This document shows, piece by piece, positions 28,566-37,464 of a stretch of DNA of 64,000 nt; position 1 is the stretch's first letter; each line of letters begins with the position of its first letter. The notes below the pieces were generated by a model. That model saw only the letters and a list, made by a program, of their open reading frames with translations. It searched no databases and was not told where the DNA came from. This DNA comes from Haliea sp. E1-2-M8 (lineage in GTDB: Bacteria; Pseudomonadota; Gammaproteobacteria; Pseudomonadales; Halieaceae). Made by a program: the position numbers and the translations under genes. The stretch spans positions 186,001 to 250,000 of the forward strand of contig NZ_JAUTDR010000001.1 in the NCBI RefSeq assembly GCF_030649675.1, in the 5' to 3' direction.

Positions 28566-28590
28566 CATTTCAACAAATGTTGAATACTTT
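28562..28590 (+). promoter_or_regulatory. promoter of the TonB-receptor/ligase operon
   Basis: Consensus -35 TTGACA (28562-28567), 17-base spacer, -10 TACTTT (28585-28590). Operator 2 fills bases 2-17 of the spacer exactly, and operator 3 begins 9 bases after the -10. Confidence 0.68.
28569..28584. promoter_or_regulatory. operator 2, TTCAACAAATGTTGAA
   Basis: Perfect palindrome arms, sitting between -35 and -10. A bound repressor here would block RNA polymerase directly. Confidence 0.78.
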
Positions 28591-28599
28591 GCTCCCGAA

Positions 28600-28615
28600 T
28601 TCAACAACTGTTGAA
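28600..28615. promoter_or_regulatory. operator 3, TTCAACAACTGTTGAA
   Basis: Third copy of the motif, 31 bases from operator 2 (three helical turns, same face), over the expected transcription start region. Confidence 0.78.
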
Positions 28616-28671
28616 TCTGCGTCGCAAGCGCAGAGTCGACCAGACTACTCATAATGAAAAAGGTGATCACC

Positions 28672-30921
28672 ATGAAAGCACTCGCACCGCGTTCCGCTAT
28701 AGCTCTCGCAGTTTCCCTGGCGTCTGCAGCCCAGTTCAGCCCCGCCCTGGCCCAGACCGGCCCGGCCCTGGCGCTGGAAGAAGTGGTGGTTACCGCCCGG
28801 CGCCGGTCCGAGAACCTGCAGGATGTCCCCATCGCGGTCACCGCCCTGTCCGGCGACGCCCTGCGCCTGCGCGGCGCCACCGATATCAGCGAGCTGGCGC
28901 AGATGATTCCCAGCGTAACCCTGGAGCCCTCCCGGGCCACCAGCACCACGCTCACCGCCTTTATCCGTGGTGTTGGCCAGCAGGACCCTCTCGCCGGTTT
29001 TGAACAGGGTGTCGCCCTGTACCTGGACGATGTGTACATAGCCCGTCCCCAGGCCGCCCTGCTCGACATCTACGACGTGGAGCGGGTGGAAGTACTGCGC
29101 GGCCCCCAGGGCACGCTGTACGGACGCAATGCCGTGGGCGGGGCCATCAAGTACGTGACCCGCCGGCTCAGCGACGAGTTTGACGTGCGCCTGAAAGCGT
29201 CCTACGGCAGCTATGACCAGATGGACCTGGTGGGCACAGTATCGGCGCCGGTGTCTGATACCTTCCGCGTCGGGGCGACTGTGGCCTCGCTGACCCGCGA
29301 CGGCTACGGCAAGAACCTGACCACCGGCGACGAGCACTACGACAAGGATCTGTTCGCCTGGCGCGCCAGTGCCGAGTGGCTGCCCAGCGACGACTGGTTG
29401 GTGCGCATTGCCTACGACAAGCTCAACGACAAGACCAATCCCGTTGCCGGCTTCCGGCCATTCCCGGGCGCCGTGAGCGGCGTACCTGTGCTCGACAACC
29501 CCTATGACACCACCGCCGGCGCGTCCGAGTCGGTGTCCACCGCCGGGATCAATGGCAACAACGAGATCGACGCCGAAGGCCTGATGCTATCGGTGGACTG
29601 GAACCTGAATGCAACCACCACCCTGCGCTCGATCAGCGCCTGGCGTGAAGACTATACCGAATCCGTGATCGATTTCGACGGCCTCGCCGTCATGGATTTT
29701 GATGCTCCGGTTATCTATGACAACGAGCAGTTCAGCCAGGAATTCCAGCTGCTGTACAACGCCGACCGCTGGAACGTGGTCACGGGTTTCTATTACCTCG
29801 ATGCGACCGCCTCCAACGACTTTGACGTGGTTCTGGGGCAGCTCGGCCCGGTGACGGCCTACACCGGCGGTACCGTGGATACGGAAGCCTGGTCGGTGTT
29901 TGCGGACGCGACTTACCGCCTGACCGACGCCCTATCGCTCTCTCTCGGCGGCCGCTACACCGAAGACAAGCGTAGCGCAGATATTTTCCGCGCCGCCTAC
30001 CTCGGCTTCGGATCGCCTTTCCTCGGCAATGACAGTGCGATCTTCCTCGGCGCCACCAGCGACTATGAAGCCAGCAAGACCTATACCGACTTCTCGCCGC
30101 GGGTCAATCTCAGCTACGCGCTGAACGACGACACTACGGTCTACGCCAGCTACAGCCAGGGCTGGAAGGCAGGTAGTTTCGATCCCCGCGGTGCCAACTT
30201 CGCGACCCCCGAAGTCGAGCGCGGTTTTGATCCGGAAACCCTCGATTCAATGGAATTGGGCTACAAGACCACCTGGATGGACGGGCGCGCGGTCACCAAC
30301 ATCGCGGTGTTCTACAGCGACTATCAGGACATGCAGATTCCCGGCTCAGTGGGGACCGACAGTGACGGCGATGGCATCAACGACGGCTTCGTGGGCACCG
30401 TGACCAACGCGGCCGAGGCGGAGATCTCAGGTATCGAGCTGGAAGGCAACATGCTGCTGGGGCAGGGCTTCAGCCTGCAGCTTGCGCTCAGTTTCCTGGA
30501 TGCCGAGATCAAGGATTGGCAGGTCAATGGAGTGGATGTGTCCGACCAGCGTGCGGTGCAAAATACGCCGGAGGAAATGGCGTACGTCGGCTTTACCTAC
30601 ACCACCGGGCTCGCGGAGGGTGACGTCACCGCCAACCTGAACTGGTCCTACAAGGGCGACATCACCCAGTTCGAGGCGCCGGTGGCGGTTATCGACCAGG
30701 AGAGCTATGACGTCCTCAATGCCAGCATTGTCTGGCTCAGCGCCGACGAGCAGTGGCTCTTTGGCGTCCACGGCAAGAACCTGACCGATGAGCTGATCAA
30801 GACCGCGGGCTACTGTTTCGGCTCCGGCGGCTGCCCCTCGACACTGGGGCTGGAAGACAACACCTCGGTGTTCTATGCGCCGCCACGCACGGTTACTGCC
30901 ACGGTGGAATACCGCTTCTAG
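28672..30921 (+). CDS. TonB-dependent outer-membrane receptor (substrate unknown)
   Basis: 749 residues. I start at ATG 28672, which has AAAGGTGA eight bases upstream; an ATG at 28654 has no site. Signal peptide to about 28 (PALAQ), TonB-box-like EEVVVTAR near residue 37, plug domain with NLQDVPIAVTALSGDALRLRG and VERVEVLRGPQGTLYGRNAVGGAIKYVT, then a 22-strand barrel ending in YRF. The plug phrase is that of the large group common in sphingomonads and marine heterotrophs, which import organic nutrients as well as iron. It heads an operon with an acyl-CoA ligase and hydrolase, so an ester or organic acid is more likely than a siderophore. Powered by the TonB system. Confidence 0.92.
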   Translation: MKALAPRSAIALAVSLASAAQFSPALAQTGPALALEEVVVTARRRSENLQDVPIAVTALSGDALRLRGATDISELAQMIPSVTLEPSRATSTTLTAFIRGVGQQDPLAGFEQGVALYLDDVYIARPQAALLDIYDVERVEVLRGPQGTLYGRNAVGGAIKYVTRRLSDEFDVRLKASYGSYDQMDLVGTVSAPVSDTFRVGATVASLTRDGYGKNLTTGDEHYDKDLFAWRASAEWLPSDDWLVRIAYDKLNDKTNPVAGFRPFPGAVSGVPVLDNPYDTTAGASESVSTAGINGNNEIDAEGLMLSVDWNLNATTTLRSISAWREDYTESVIDFDGLAVMDFDAPVIYDNEQFSQEFQLLYNADRWNVVTGFYYLDATASNDFDVVLGQLGPVTAYTGGTVDTEAWSVFADATYRLTDALSLSLGGRYTEDKRSADIFRAAYLGFGSPFLGNDSAIFLGATSDYEASKTYTDFSPRVNLSYALNDDTTVYASYSQGWKAGSFDPRGANFATPEVERGFDPETLDSMELGYKTTWMDGRAVTNIAVFYSDYQDMQIPGSVGTDSDGDGINDGFVGTVTNAAEAEISGIELEGNMLLGQGFSLQLALSFLDAEIKDWQVNGVDVSDQRAVQNTPEEMAYVGFTYTTGLAEGDVTANLNWSYKGDITQFEAPVAVIDQESYDVLNASIVWLSADEQWLFGVHGKNLTDELIKTAGYCFGSGGCPSTLGLEDNTSVFYAPPRTVTATVEYRF

Positions 30922-30936
30922 GCTGGAGTCAACAGC

Positions 30937-32496
30937 ATGAGCGGATTTGAGGCGCCGGTGCCCCTGTTGCCGGAGATTCTGGCACTGCACGGTAAATGGC
31001 GCGCGCACAAGCCGGCGGTGGTCTGTGCCGACACTCGCCTGGACTGGGCGCAGTTTACCGCGGCCAACCACCAGTTTGCCCACGGTCTGCTGGCGCGCGG
31101 GGTGGTACCCGGCGATCGCGTCGGCGTGGTCATGAGCAACGGCCTGCCGATGGTGCAGGCCCTGTTCGGGACCATGGCCGCGGGCGCGGTTTCGGTGCCG
31201 ATCAACCTGTCGGTCAGTGACGAGGCCCTGGTTTCCATGTTGCGGGACGCCGGTGTCGCGGCTCTCGTGGTCAGCGCGGACCAGCAGGCGCGTCTGCAGC
31301 CCCTGCTGTCATCCCTGCCCGAATCACTGCGCCTGTGCCTCAGTGCGGGGGGCTGTGACGGTGCCTGGGTCGGGCTCGATGAACTCAGCAATGGGCAACC
31401 GACAGAGCTGCCGGCCGTTTCGCTGGTGCCGGATGCGCCGCTCAATATCATTTACAGTTCAGGGACCACCGGGCAACCCAAGGGGATTCTGCACAGTCAC
31501 CGCACCCGCCGCGACTGGGCCTATGACCTGGCTATTGCTTTGCGCTATCACGGCGCCGCGCGCACGCTGCTCACCCTGGGCCTGTACTCCAACATCTCCT
31601 GGGTGGCGATGCTATGCACGGTGCTCGCGGGCGGCACCCTGGTGGTACACAACCGGTTTGATCCCGCGGAGTTTCTTGCGACCGTGGAGCGGGAGCACAT
31701 TACCCACACCGCCATGGTGCCGGTGCAGTTCCAGCGGGTGTGCGAACGGATGGCCCAGGGCGGTTTCGACGTCAGCAGCATGCACGCCATGATGAGCTGT
31801 GGTTCGCCCCTGCGCGAGGGCCTCAAGCGGGAAATCTTCCGCCACTTCCCGTGCGGTATTATCGAGCTCTACGGGCTGACAGAGGGCATTATCACCACCC
31901 TCGAACCGGAAGAGGCGGAGGGCCGCTGGGATTCGGTGGGCAAACCGCTGATCGGCACCGACATCTGCATCGTCGACGACGACGATCGCGTGCTGGGCGC
32001 CAACAGCCCCGGGGAGATTGCCTCCCGGGGGCGGATCACCATGCCCGGCTATTGGCATCGCGACGACGCCAATAGCGAGTCTGAATTTGTCGATGGACAG
32101 GGCGTGCAGTGGCTGCGCTCGGGCGATATCGGCTATGTTGACGATGACGGTTTCCTGTTTATTGTCGACCGGAAAAAGGACATGATCCTGTCCGGGGGGC
32201 AGAATGTTTACCCACAGGATATAGAGGCAGTGCTGGTGCAGCACCCGTCGGTCAACGACGTCGCCGTTATCGGCATCGTCAGTGAGCGCTGGGGAGAAAC
32301 GCCGCTGGCGGTGGTGGTACCGGAAGCGGATGCCGCGGACAGTGCCGAGGAGCTGCTGGCCTGGGCCAACACTCGCCTCGGCAAGCAGCAGCGGCTGGCG
32401 GAAGTCCGCTTTGCCGACAGCCTGCCGCGCAATCCCAATGGCAAGATTCTCAAGCGCGAGCTGCGCACACAGTTTACGGAGCTGCGACATGACTGA
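30937..32496 (+). CDS. AMP-forming acyl-CoA ligase (class I adenylate-forming)
   Basis: 519 residues, cytosolic. Activates a carboxylic acid to its acyl-AMP then CoA thioester. P-loop IIYSSGTTGQPKGILHSH (about 168-185), substrate/AMP motif ELYGLTEG, hinge LRSGDIGYVDDDGFLFIVDRKKDMILSGGQNVYPQDIEAVL, catalytic Lys in LPRNPNGKILKRELR. Chain length and substrate cannot be read from sequence. Starts 15 bases after the receptor and overlaps the next gene by 8 bases. Confidence 0.92.
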   Translation: MSGFEAPVPLLPEILALHGKWRAHKPAVVCADTRLDWAQFTAANHQFAHGLLARGVVPGDRVGVVMSNGLPMVQALFGTMAAGAVSVPINLSVSDEALVSMLRDAGVAALVVSADQQARLQPLLSSLPESLRLCLSAGGCDGAWVGLDELSNGQPTELPAVSLVPDAPLNIIYSSGTTGQPKGILHSHRTRRDWAYDLAIALRYHGAARTLLTLGLYSNISWVAMLCTVLAGGTLVVHNRFDPAEFLATVEREHITHTAMVPVQFQRVCERMAQGGFDVSSMHAMMSCGSPLREGLKREIFRHFPCGIIELYGLTEGIITTLEPEEAEGRWDSVGKPLIGTDICIVDDDDRVLGANSPGEIASRGRITMPGYWHRDDANSESEFVDGQGVQWLRSGDIGYVDDDGFLFIVDRKKDMILSGGQNVYPQDIEAVLVQHPSVNDVAVIGIVSERWGETPLAVVVPEADAADSAEELLAWANTRLGKQQRLAEVRFADSLPRNPNGKILKRELRTQFTELRHD

Positions 32497-33340
32497 GTTT
32501 GCGGACCTCTGGTATCACAGCACTGACGGCCTGCGCCTGTATGCGCGCGATTACGCCGGGCCCGGGCCGGATGCGCCGGTAGCCCTGTGCATGCATGGCC
32601 TGACCCGCAATTCCGCCGATTTTGCCGGCCTGGCGCCGCACCTGGCGCAGCGCTACCGGGTGCTGGTGGCGGACCAGCGCGGACGCGGCCGCTCGGACTA
32701 CGACCCCGCCCCGGCCAACTACCAGCCGGGCACCTACGTGCAGGACATGTTTGCCCTGCTGGACAGCCAGGGGGTGGAGCAGGCCCTGCTGGTGGGAACG
32801 TCGATGGGTGGCCTGATGGCCATGCTGATGGCGGCCATGCAGCCAGCACGGGTCAGCGGCATTATTCTCAACGATATCGGCCCGGTGGTGGATCCGGCCG
32901 GGCTGGAGCGGATCAAATCCTATGTTGGCAAATCCGAGCCGGTTGCCGACTGGCAGCAGGCCGCTGCCCAGGTTCGCGCAATTAACGGCGATGCCTTCCC
33001 CGATTTTACCGACGAGGATTGGCTGGCATTTTCTCGCGCTCTGTATCGCGAGATGGACGGCCGGCCAGTGCTTGCCTATGACCCAGCGATCGCCCAGCCG
33101 ATGGCCGCCAGCGACGACAACGCGGTACCACCCGATCTGTGGCCGGTGTTTGAGTCCATCCGGGCGCTGCCGATCCTGGTCCTGCGGGGCGCACACTCCG
33201 ACATTCTCGCCAGTAGCTGTGTGGCGGAGATGCAGCGGCGCAAGCCTGACCTGGTCAGCGCGGAGATTCCCCGGCGCGGCCATGCGCCCACCCTGGATGA
33301 GCCGGAATCCCGGCGCGCAATCGATTCGTTCCTCAACTAG
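32489..33340 (+). CDS. alpha/beta-hydrolase fold esterase
   Basis: 283 residues. Nucleophile elbow GTSMGG (Ser near residue 111), oxyanion region CMHGLTRNSADF, and GHAPTLDEPESRRAI carrying the catalytic His. Acid residue likely in the strand before RGAHSDIL. No signal peptide, so cytosolic. The ATG overlaps the ligase stop; the long upstream open frame is a shadow of the ligase gene. Plausible role: release of the acid from an imported ester or lactone, feeding the ligase. Inference from the operon. Confidence 0.85.
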   Translation: MTEFADLWYHSTDGLRLYARDYAGPGPDAPVALCMHGLTRNSADFAGLAPHLAQRYRVLVADQRGRGRSDYDPAPANYQPGTYVQDMFALLDSQGVEQALLVGTSMGGLMAMLMAAMQPARVSGIILNDIGPVVDPAGLERIKSYVGKSEPVADWQQAAAQVRAINGDAFPDFTDEDWLAFSRALYREMDGRPVLAYDPAIAQPMAASDDNAVPPDLWPVFESIRALPILVLRGAHSDILASSCVAEMQRRKPDLVSAEIPRRGHAPTLDEPESRRAIDSFLN

Positions 33341-33349
33341 GGAGGCACC

Positions 33350-33736
33350 ATGCTGCAAGCACTGACTGAGTGGCACGAGATCGTCAAATCGGGCGACCCT
33401 TCACGTCTGGATACGCTGCTGGCGGAGGACTGTGTGTTCTGGTCTCCCGTCGTGCACCGGCCGCAGGAGGGGCGCGATCTCACTCGCATGTACCTGACCG
33501 GTGCCATGGCGGTGTTCAATGACAGCTTCCGCTATGTCAAGGAAGTGGTCGCCGAACCCCACGCGGTGCTGGAATTTACCTGCGATATCGACGGCATTAC
33601 CGTCAATGGCGTCGACATCATCACCTTTAATGCGGACGGCAAAATCGTCGAGTTCAAGGTCATGGTGCGGCCGCTGAAGGCCGTCAACCTGTTGCACGCG
33701 AAAATGGCCGCCATGCTGGAACAGCTCTCCGCCTGA
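33350..33736 (+). CDS. NTF2-like (SnoaL-type) small protein
   Basis: 128 residues of the nuclear-transport-factor-2 fold: N-terminal EWHEIVKSGDPSRLDTLLAEDCVFWSPV, then FTCDIDGITVNGVDIITFNADGKIVEFKVMVRPLKAV. Members are enzymes (ketosteroid isomerase-like, limonene epoxide hydrolase-like) or ligand binders; active-site residues are not clear here. Last gene of the TetR-controlled operon, 9 bases after the hydrolase. Confidence 0.82.
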   Translation: MLQALTEWHEIVKSGDPSRLDTLLAEDCVFWSPVVHRPQEGRDLTRMYLTGAMAVFNDSFRYVKEVVAEPHAVLEFTCDIDGITVNGVDIITFNADGKIVEFKVMVRPLKAVNLLHAKMAAMLEQLSA

Positions 33737-33848
33737 GGCGGGGCGCAGCGAAAAACAGGGCTACCGAAAGGGGTACCGAAAAACTTGGCTGCTCTCTGGA
33801 GGAGCCGGTATACTCCGCCGTCAACCTGTTTGCTGTACTGAAAACGTC

Positions 33849-34148
33849 ATGGTTTTTTCGTTCACCCTGAAAGCCCGCAGTGGCCGCGTCGCCCGCATTA
33901 TCGCGGTGCTGGCACTGCTGTGCCTCACGGGTGTCCAGGCCCTGGAGGCCAGCCATGCCCACGGGCTTGGCGACGCACCGGCGGAATGTCTGCTGTGCAA
34001 GACCTCCGCGCCCCTGCCGCTGGCAAGCGCACTGCCTCCCCTGGTGCTCTCCCTGCTGCTGGCACTGCTCCTGCCGGTGCCCCTGGCTGCCCGCGCCTGC
34101 AATCGCTACCTGCCCCGCCAGACCACAGGTCCCCCCGCACACTCCTGA
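33849..34148 (+). CDS. DUF2946-like small membrane protein (zinc-locus type)
   Basis: 99 residues: N-terminal membrane segment (RIIAVLALLCLTGVQALE), a His/Cys stretch SHAHGLGDAPAECLLC, and a second hydrophobic segment (LPPLVLSLLLALLLPV). Such proteins sit immediately before metal-linked TonB receptors and are often named zinc-uptake chaperones; function unproven. The two Cys (CLLC) and the His pair could bind a metal. The ZnuD-like receptor starts 33 bases downstream, probably one transcript. Confidence 0.7.
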   Translation: MVFSFTLKARSGRVARIIAVLALLCLTGVQALEASHAHGLGDAPAECLLCKTSAPLPLASALPPLVLSLLLALLLPVPLAARACNRYLPRQTTGPPAHS

Positions 34149-34181
34149 AAAGAACCTTTTTCTTTCTATCAGGAGTCCACC

Positions 34182-36230
34182 ATGAGACGTTTCATACCTC
34201 TCGCGCTGGCGGTTGCCAGTGCGAACATGGCGGCGCAGCCGCTGCCTATCGAACATGTACTGGTGTCTGCGCCGCTGCAAAAGCAGGAAGCGGAAACCGC
34301 CCTGCCGGTCACCGTGCTTAACGGTGACGACCTCCGGCGCGCCGCCCGCGCCAGCATCGGCGATACCCTGGGCGATATCCCCGGCCTGGCCAATGCATCC
34401 TTCGGCCCGGGTGTGGGCCAGCCGGTTATCCGGGGCCAGCAGGGCCCGCGGGTCACGGTCCTGCAGAACGGTACCAGCAGCGCCGATGCCTCGGCGGTCA
34501 GCGCCGACCACGCGGTCTCGGTCGAAACCCTGTTGGCGGACAGTATCGAGGTGCTGCGCGGCCCCGCGACCATGTTATACGGCGCAGGGGCCATCGGCGG
34601 GGTCGTGAACGTCATCGATAACCGAATTCCACGGCAGCGGCTTGACGGGGTCGAGGGCGGCGCGGAAATGCGCCACGATTCCGCCTCGGATATGGATACC
34701 GGGGTACTGCGGCTCGATGCCGGCAGTGGCAACCTCGCCTTTCACCTCGACGCGCTGTACCGGGACTGGAACAACCTCAATATCCCCGGTCTGGCTGGCC
34801 GCGAGCATGACGACGGCCACGACGATGAAGAGTTCGAGACTACCGACGGCTACATCGACAATACCGGTGGCCGTACCCGGACGCTGACTCTCGGCTCCAG
34901 CTATCATTTCGACCGCGGCCTGGTCGGGCTCGCCGTCAGTCGGCTGGAGAACAACTACGGGATTGGTGACCACGATGAAGAGCACGACGAAGAGCATGAG
35001 GACGAACACGGTGCTGAGGAGGAGGAAGGTGGAATTCGCCTCGACGTCGAGCAGACCCGCTATGATCTGGCGTTCGAGCTCCACGAACCCCTGCCCGGCT
35101 TTGAGTCCCTGCGCAGCACGGTGACTTACACGGACTACGAGCACGCGGAAATCGAGGGCAACGGCGAAGTAGGCACCCTGTACAGCAACGAAACCTGGGA
35201 GACCCGGGTCGAGTTGGTGCACGCCGAGGTCGCCGGCTTCCGCGGCGCCCTGGGCCTGCAAGCCAGGGACGGCGAATTCAGCGCCCTGGGTGAAGAGGCC
35301 TTCATCCCGCTGACTGACAGCCGCGACCTGGGGCTGTTCCTGATCGAGGACTGGCGCAGCGACAACTGGATTTTCGAGACCGGCCTGCGGCTGGACCGCG
35401 ATGAGCGTGACCCGGAAGCGGCAAGCTCGAGCAAGCAGGACTTCACCTCGGTGAGCGTGTCCGGCTCCGCCATCTGGAATGCCGGCGAAGACTGGCAGCT
35501 GCGCCTGCATCTGGCCAGGTCAGAGCGTGCACCGTCCATTGAAGAGCTGTTTTCCAATGTCGACGGCAGCGGCCCGGAGGACTGGATTGAGCACGCCGCC
35601 ACCGCCGCGGTCGAGTTGGGCAATCCCGGTCTGGACACCGAGGTGTCGCGCAACGTCGACCTGTCGCTGCACTGGCACAATGGCAACAAGGATCTGGAGG
35701 TCACCTTTTACTACAATGATTTTGCCGACTACATCAACCTGATGAACACCGGGCTGGAGGTGGATGAACTGCCCGTACTCGCCTACATCCAGGAGGACGC
35801 CGAATTCCATGGGGTGGAAGTCAACGGCCAGTTTGGCCTCGGCAGTTTTGCCGGGGGCGAGTTCCGGCTCGGCGTATTTGGTGACGTCACCCGCGGCAAG
35901 CTGGACAACGGCGACTCTGTGCCGCGCCTGCCACCCCGGCGCATCGGTGGGCGCCTGAGCTGGGGCGGTGATGCCCTGGAGCTGTGGACCCGGGTAGTGG
36001 GGGCGTCCAGCCAGGACCGCGCCGGCGTCAACGAGGAGCCTACTGACGGCTATACACGCTGGGATCTCGGGGCCGACTACCGCCTGCCGCTGGGCGCCAG
36101 CGAGCTGACCCTGTTCCTCGCTGCGCGCAATCTCGGGGATGAGGAGATTCGGCTCAGTACCTCCTTCCTGCGCGATGTGGCGCCGGAAGGCGGGCGCTCG
36201 ATCGAAGCGGGGTTACGCTACCGGTTCTGA
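34182..36230 (+). CDS. ZnuD-like TonB-dependent receptor with His/Asp/Glu-rich loops
   Basis: 682 residues. Signal peptide to about 18, plug (VIRGQQGPRVTVLQNG, SIEVLRGPATMLYGAGAIGGVVNVID) and barrel ending in YRF. Residues 208-219 and 263-283 are acidic and His-rich extracellular-loop-like stretches (for instance GDHDEEHDEEHEDEHG), the kind of zinc-capture loop seen in Neisseria ZnuD. No Zur-box sequence was recognised upstream. The 3' end overlaps the convergent GNAT gene by 18 bases. Confidence 0.85.
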   Translation: MRRFIPLALAVASANMAAQPLPIEHVLVSAPLQKQEAETALPVTVLNGDDLRRAARASIGDTLGDIPGLANASFGPGVGQPVIRGQQGPRVTVLQNGTSSADASAVSADHAVSVETLLADSIEVLRGPATMLYGAGAIGGVVNVIDNRIPRQRLDGVEGGAEMRHDSASDMDTGVLRLDAGSGNLAFHLDALYRDWNNLNIPGLAGREHDDGHDDEEFETTDGYIDNTGGRTRTLTLGSSYHFDRGLVGLAVSRLENNYGIGDHDEEHDEEHEDEHGAEEEEGGIRLDVEQTRYDLAFELHEPLPGFESLRSTVTYTDYEHAEIEGNGEVGTLYSNETWETRVELVHAEVAGFRGALGLQARDGEFSALGEEAFIPLTDSRDLGLFLIEDWRSDNWIFETGLRLDRDERDPEAASSSKQDFTSVSVSGSAIWNAGEDWQLRLHLARSERAPSIEELFSNVDGSGPEDWIEHAATAAVELGNPGLDTEVSRNVDLSLHWHNGNKDLEVTFYYNDFADYINLMNTGLEVDELPVLAYIQEDAEFHGVEVNGQFGLGSFAGGEFRLGVFGDVTRGKLDNGDSVPRLPPRRIGGRLSWGGDALELWTRVVGASSQDRAGVNEEPTDGYTRWDLGADYRLPLGASELTLFLAARNLGDEEIRLSTSFLRDVAPEGGRSIEAGLRYRF

Positions 36231-36728
36231 GGCGTCCCAGCCATACAGGCAGAGGTTTTCGGCGTCGGACGTGAGCTGCACCGTGCTCTCATGCCCGAAG
36301 CCGAGGCTTGCCAGCAGCGCCCGTGAGGGCGCATTCCCCGGCGCTACCACGGCCACCAGCCGGGCCAGCCCCAGGGTCTCCCGGGCGTAGAGCACTACCG
36401 CCTGCGCCGCCTCCCTGGCGAATCCCCTGCCACGCGCCTGCGGCAGCAGAGCATAGCCGATATCCACGTCCGCCAGCGTTTCTCGCCGCAGCAGTCCGCA
36501 GACTCCAATCGCGTCGCCGCCGCGCAGGCGCACCGCCCAGAGCCCGAAACCGTGCTGGCGATAGCTCGCCAGTGGACCCTCCTCCAGGTAACGCCTGGCC
36601 GCGGCCTCGTCGCGGACCCCGCGGTCGGCAATCTGGGCGATAAAGTCCGGGTCGTTCAGCAGTGCCAGGATGAAGGGGGCATCGTCCAGGGTAAGGGGCT
36701 CAATGGTGAGGCGCTCTGTCTGCAGCAT
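36213..36728 (-). CDS. GNAT-family (RimJ/RimL-type) acetyltransferase
   Basis: 171 residues. N-terminal TERLTIEPLTLDDAPFILALLNDPDFIAQIADRGV is RimL-like; the acetyl-CoA site is ALLPQARGRGFAREAAQAVV. Substrate unknown (protein N-terminus or small molecule). Its 3' end runs 18 bases into the end of the ZnuD-like gene. Confidence 0.88.
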   Translation of the reverse strand: MLQTERLTIEPLTLDDAPFILALLNDPDFIAQIADRGVRDEAAARRYLEEGPLASYRQHGFGLWAVRLRGGDAIGVCGLLRRETLADVDIGYALLPQARGRGFAREAAQAVVLYARETLGLARLVAVVAPGNAPSRALLASLGFGHESTVQLTSDAENLCLYGWDASEPVA

Positions 36729-36863
36729 GGCTGGCCGGGTTCCCTGAGTGATACCCCATTAGCCTACTACAGTGGGGCCAACGAGGCGCCCGCCGGGCAG
36801 TGAAATCCGACGGGTGTACTGGTAAAGTGCAGGGTCTTTTCGCGGGGCGGGGCGGGGCAGGGC

Positions 36864-37427
36864 ATGGCACAGCGCATTATTGTCGGTATCAGTGGCGCCT
36901 CCGGCATTGTCTACGGCGTTCGTGCCCTGCAGCTTTTGCGCGACTGCGGGGTGGAAACCCACCTGGTCATGACCCGGTCCGCGGAACTTACCCTGCACTA
37001 TGAAATGGACCTCTCCGCGGACGAGGTGAAAGCGCTGGCGACGAAGGTGCACGCCATTCGCAATGTCGGGGCCTCCATCGCCAGCGGTTCGTTCCGGACC
37101 GCCGGCATGCTGATCGCACCCTGCTCCATTCGCAGCATGGCGGAGATAGCCACCGGGGTAACGTCCAGCCTGCTGACCCGGGCCGCCGACGTCGTGCTCA
37201 AGGAGCGGCGCCGACTGGTGCTCATGGTACGGGAGACCCCCCTGCACACGGGGCACCTTCGCAGCATGACCCAGCTTTCGGAGATGGGCGCGGTGATTGC
37301 ACCCCCGGTACCGGCCTTTTACGCCAGGCCGGACTCGCTGGATGCGATGGTCACCCAGACCGTGGCGCGGGTGCTGGAGCTGTTCGATATCGACACGGGG
37401 CAGGTGACACGCTGGCAGGACGGCTGA
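36864..37427 (+). CDS. ubiX: flavin prenyltransferase UbiX
   Basis: Makes prenylated FMN, the cofactor of UbiD-type decarboxylases. 187 residues: VGISGASGIVYGVRALQLL at the N-terminus, SFRTAGMLIAPCSIRSMAEIATGVTSSLLTRAADVVLKERRRLVLMVRETPLHTGHLRSM and AFYARPDSLD. No UbiD is in the window. Followed by an MFS transporter 37 bases on. It may serve ubiquinone synthesis or a catabolic decarboxylase. Confidence 0.95.
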   Translation: MAQRIIVGISGASGIVYGVRALQLLRDCGVETHLVMTRSAELTLHYEMDLSADEVKALATKVHAIRNVGASIASGSFRTAGMLIAPCSIRSMAEIATGVTSSLLTRAADVVLKERRRLVLMVRETPLHTGHLRSMTQLSEMGAVIAPPVPAFYARPDSLDAMVTQTVARVLELFDIDTGQVTRWQDG

Positions 37428-37464
37428 ATATGCCGCGCCACGCGCTATTGCTGGCGGCCGGCTG

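Noticed and set aside
27030-29069. 679-codon minus-strand frame
   Set aside because: Antisense to the symporter and the start of the receptor gene, Gln/His-rich translation of low complexity, and it would cross three operators and a promoter.
33737-33848. Possible Zur box before the zinc-type genes
   Set aside because: Only short direct repeats around ACCGAAA are present; no AT-rich palindrome of the Zur type.
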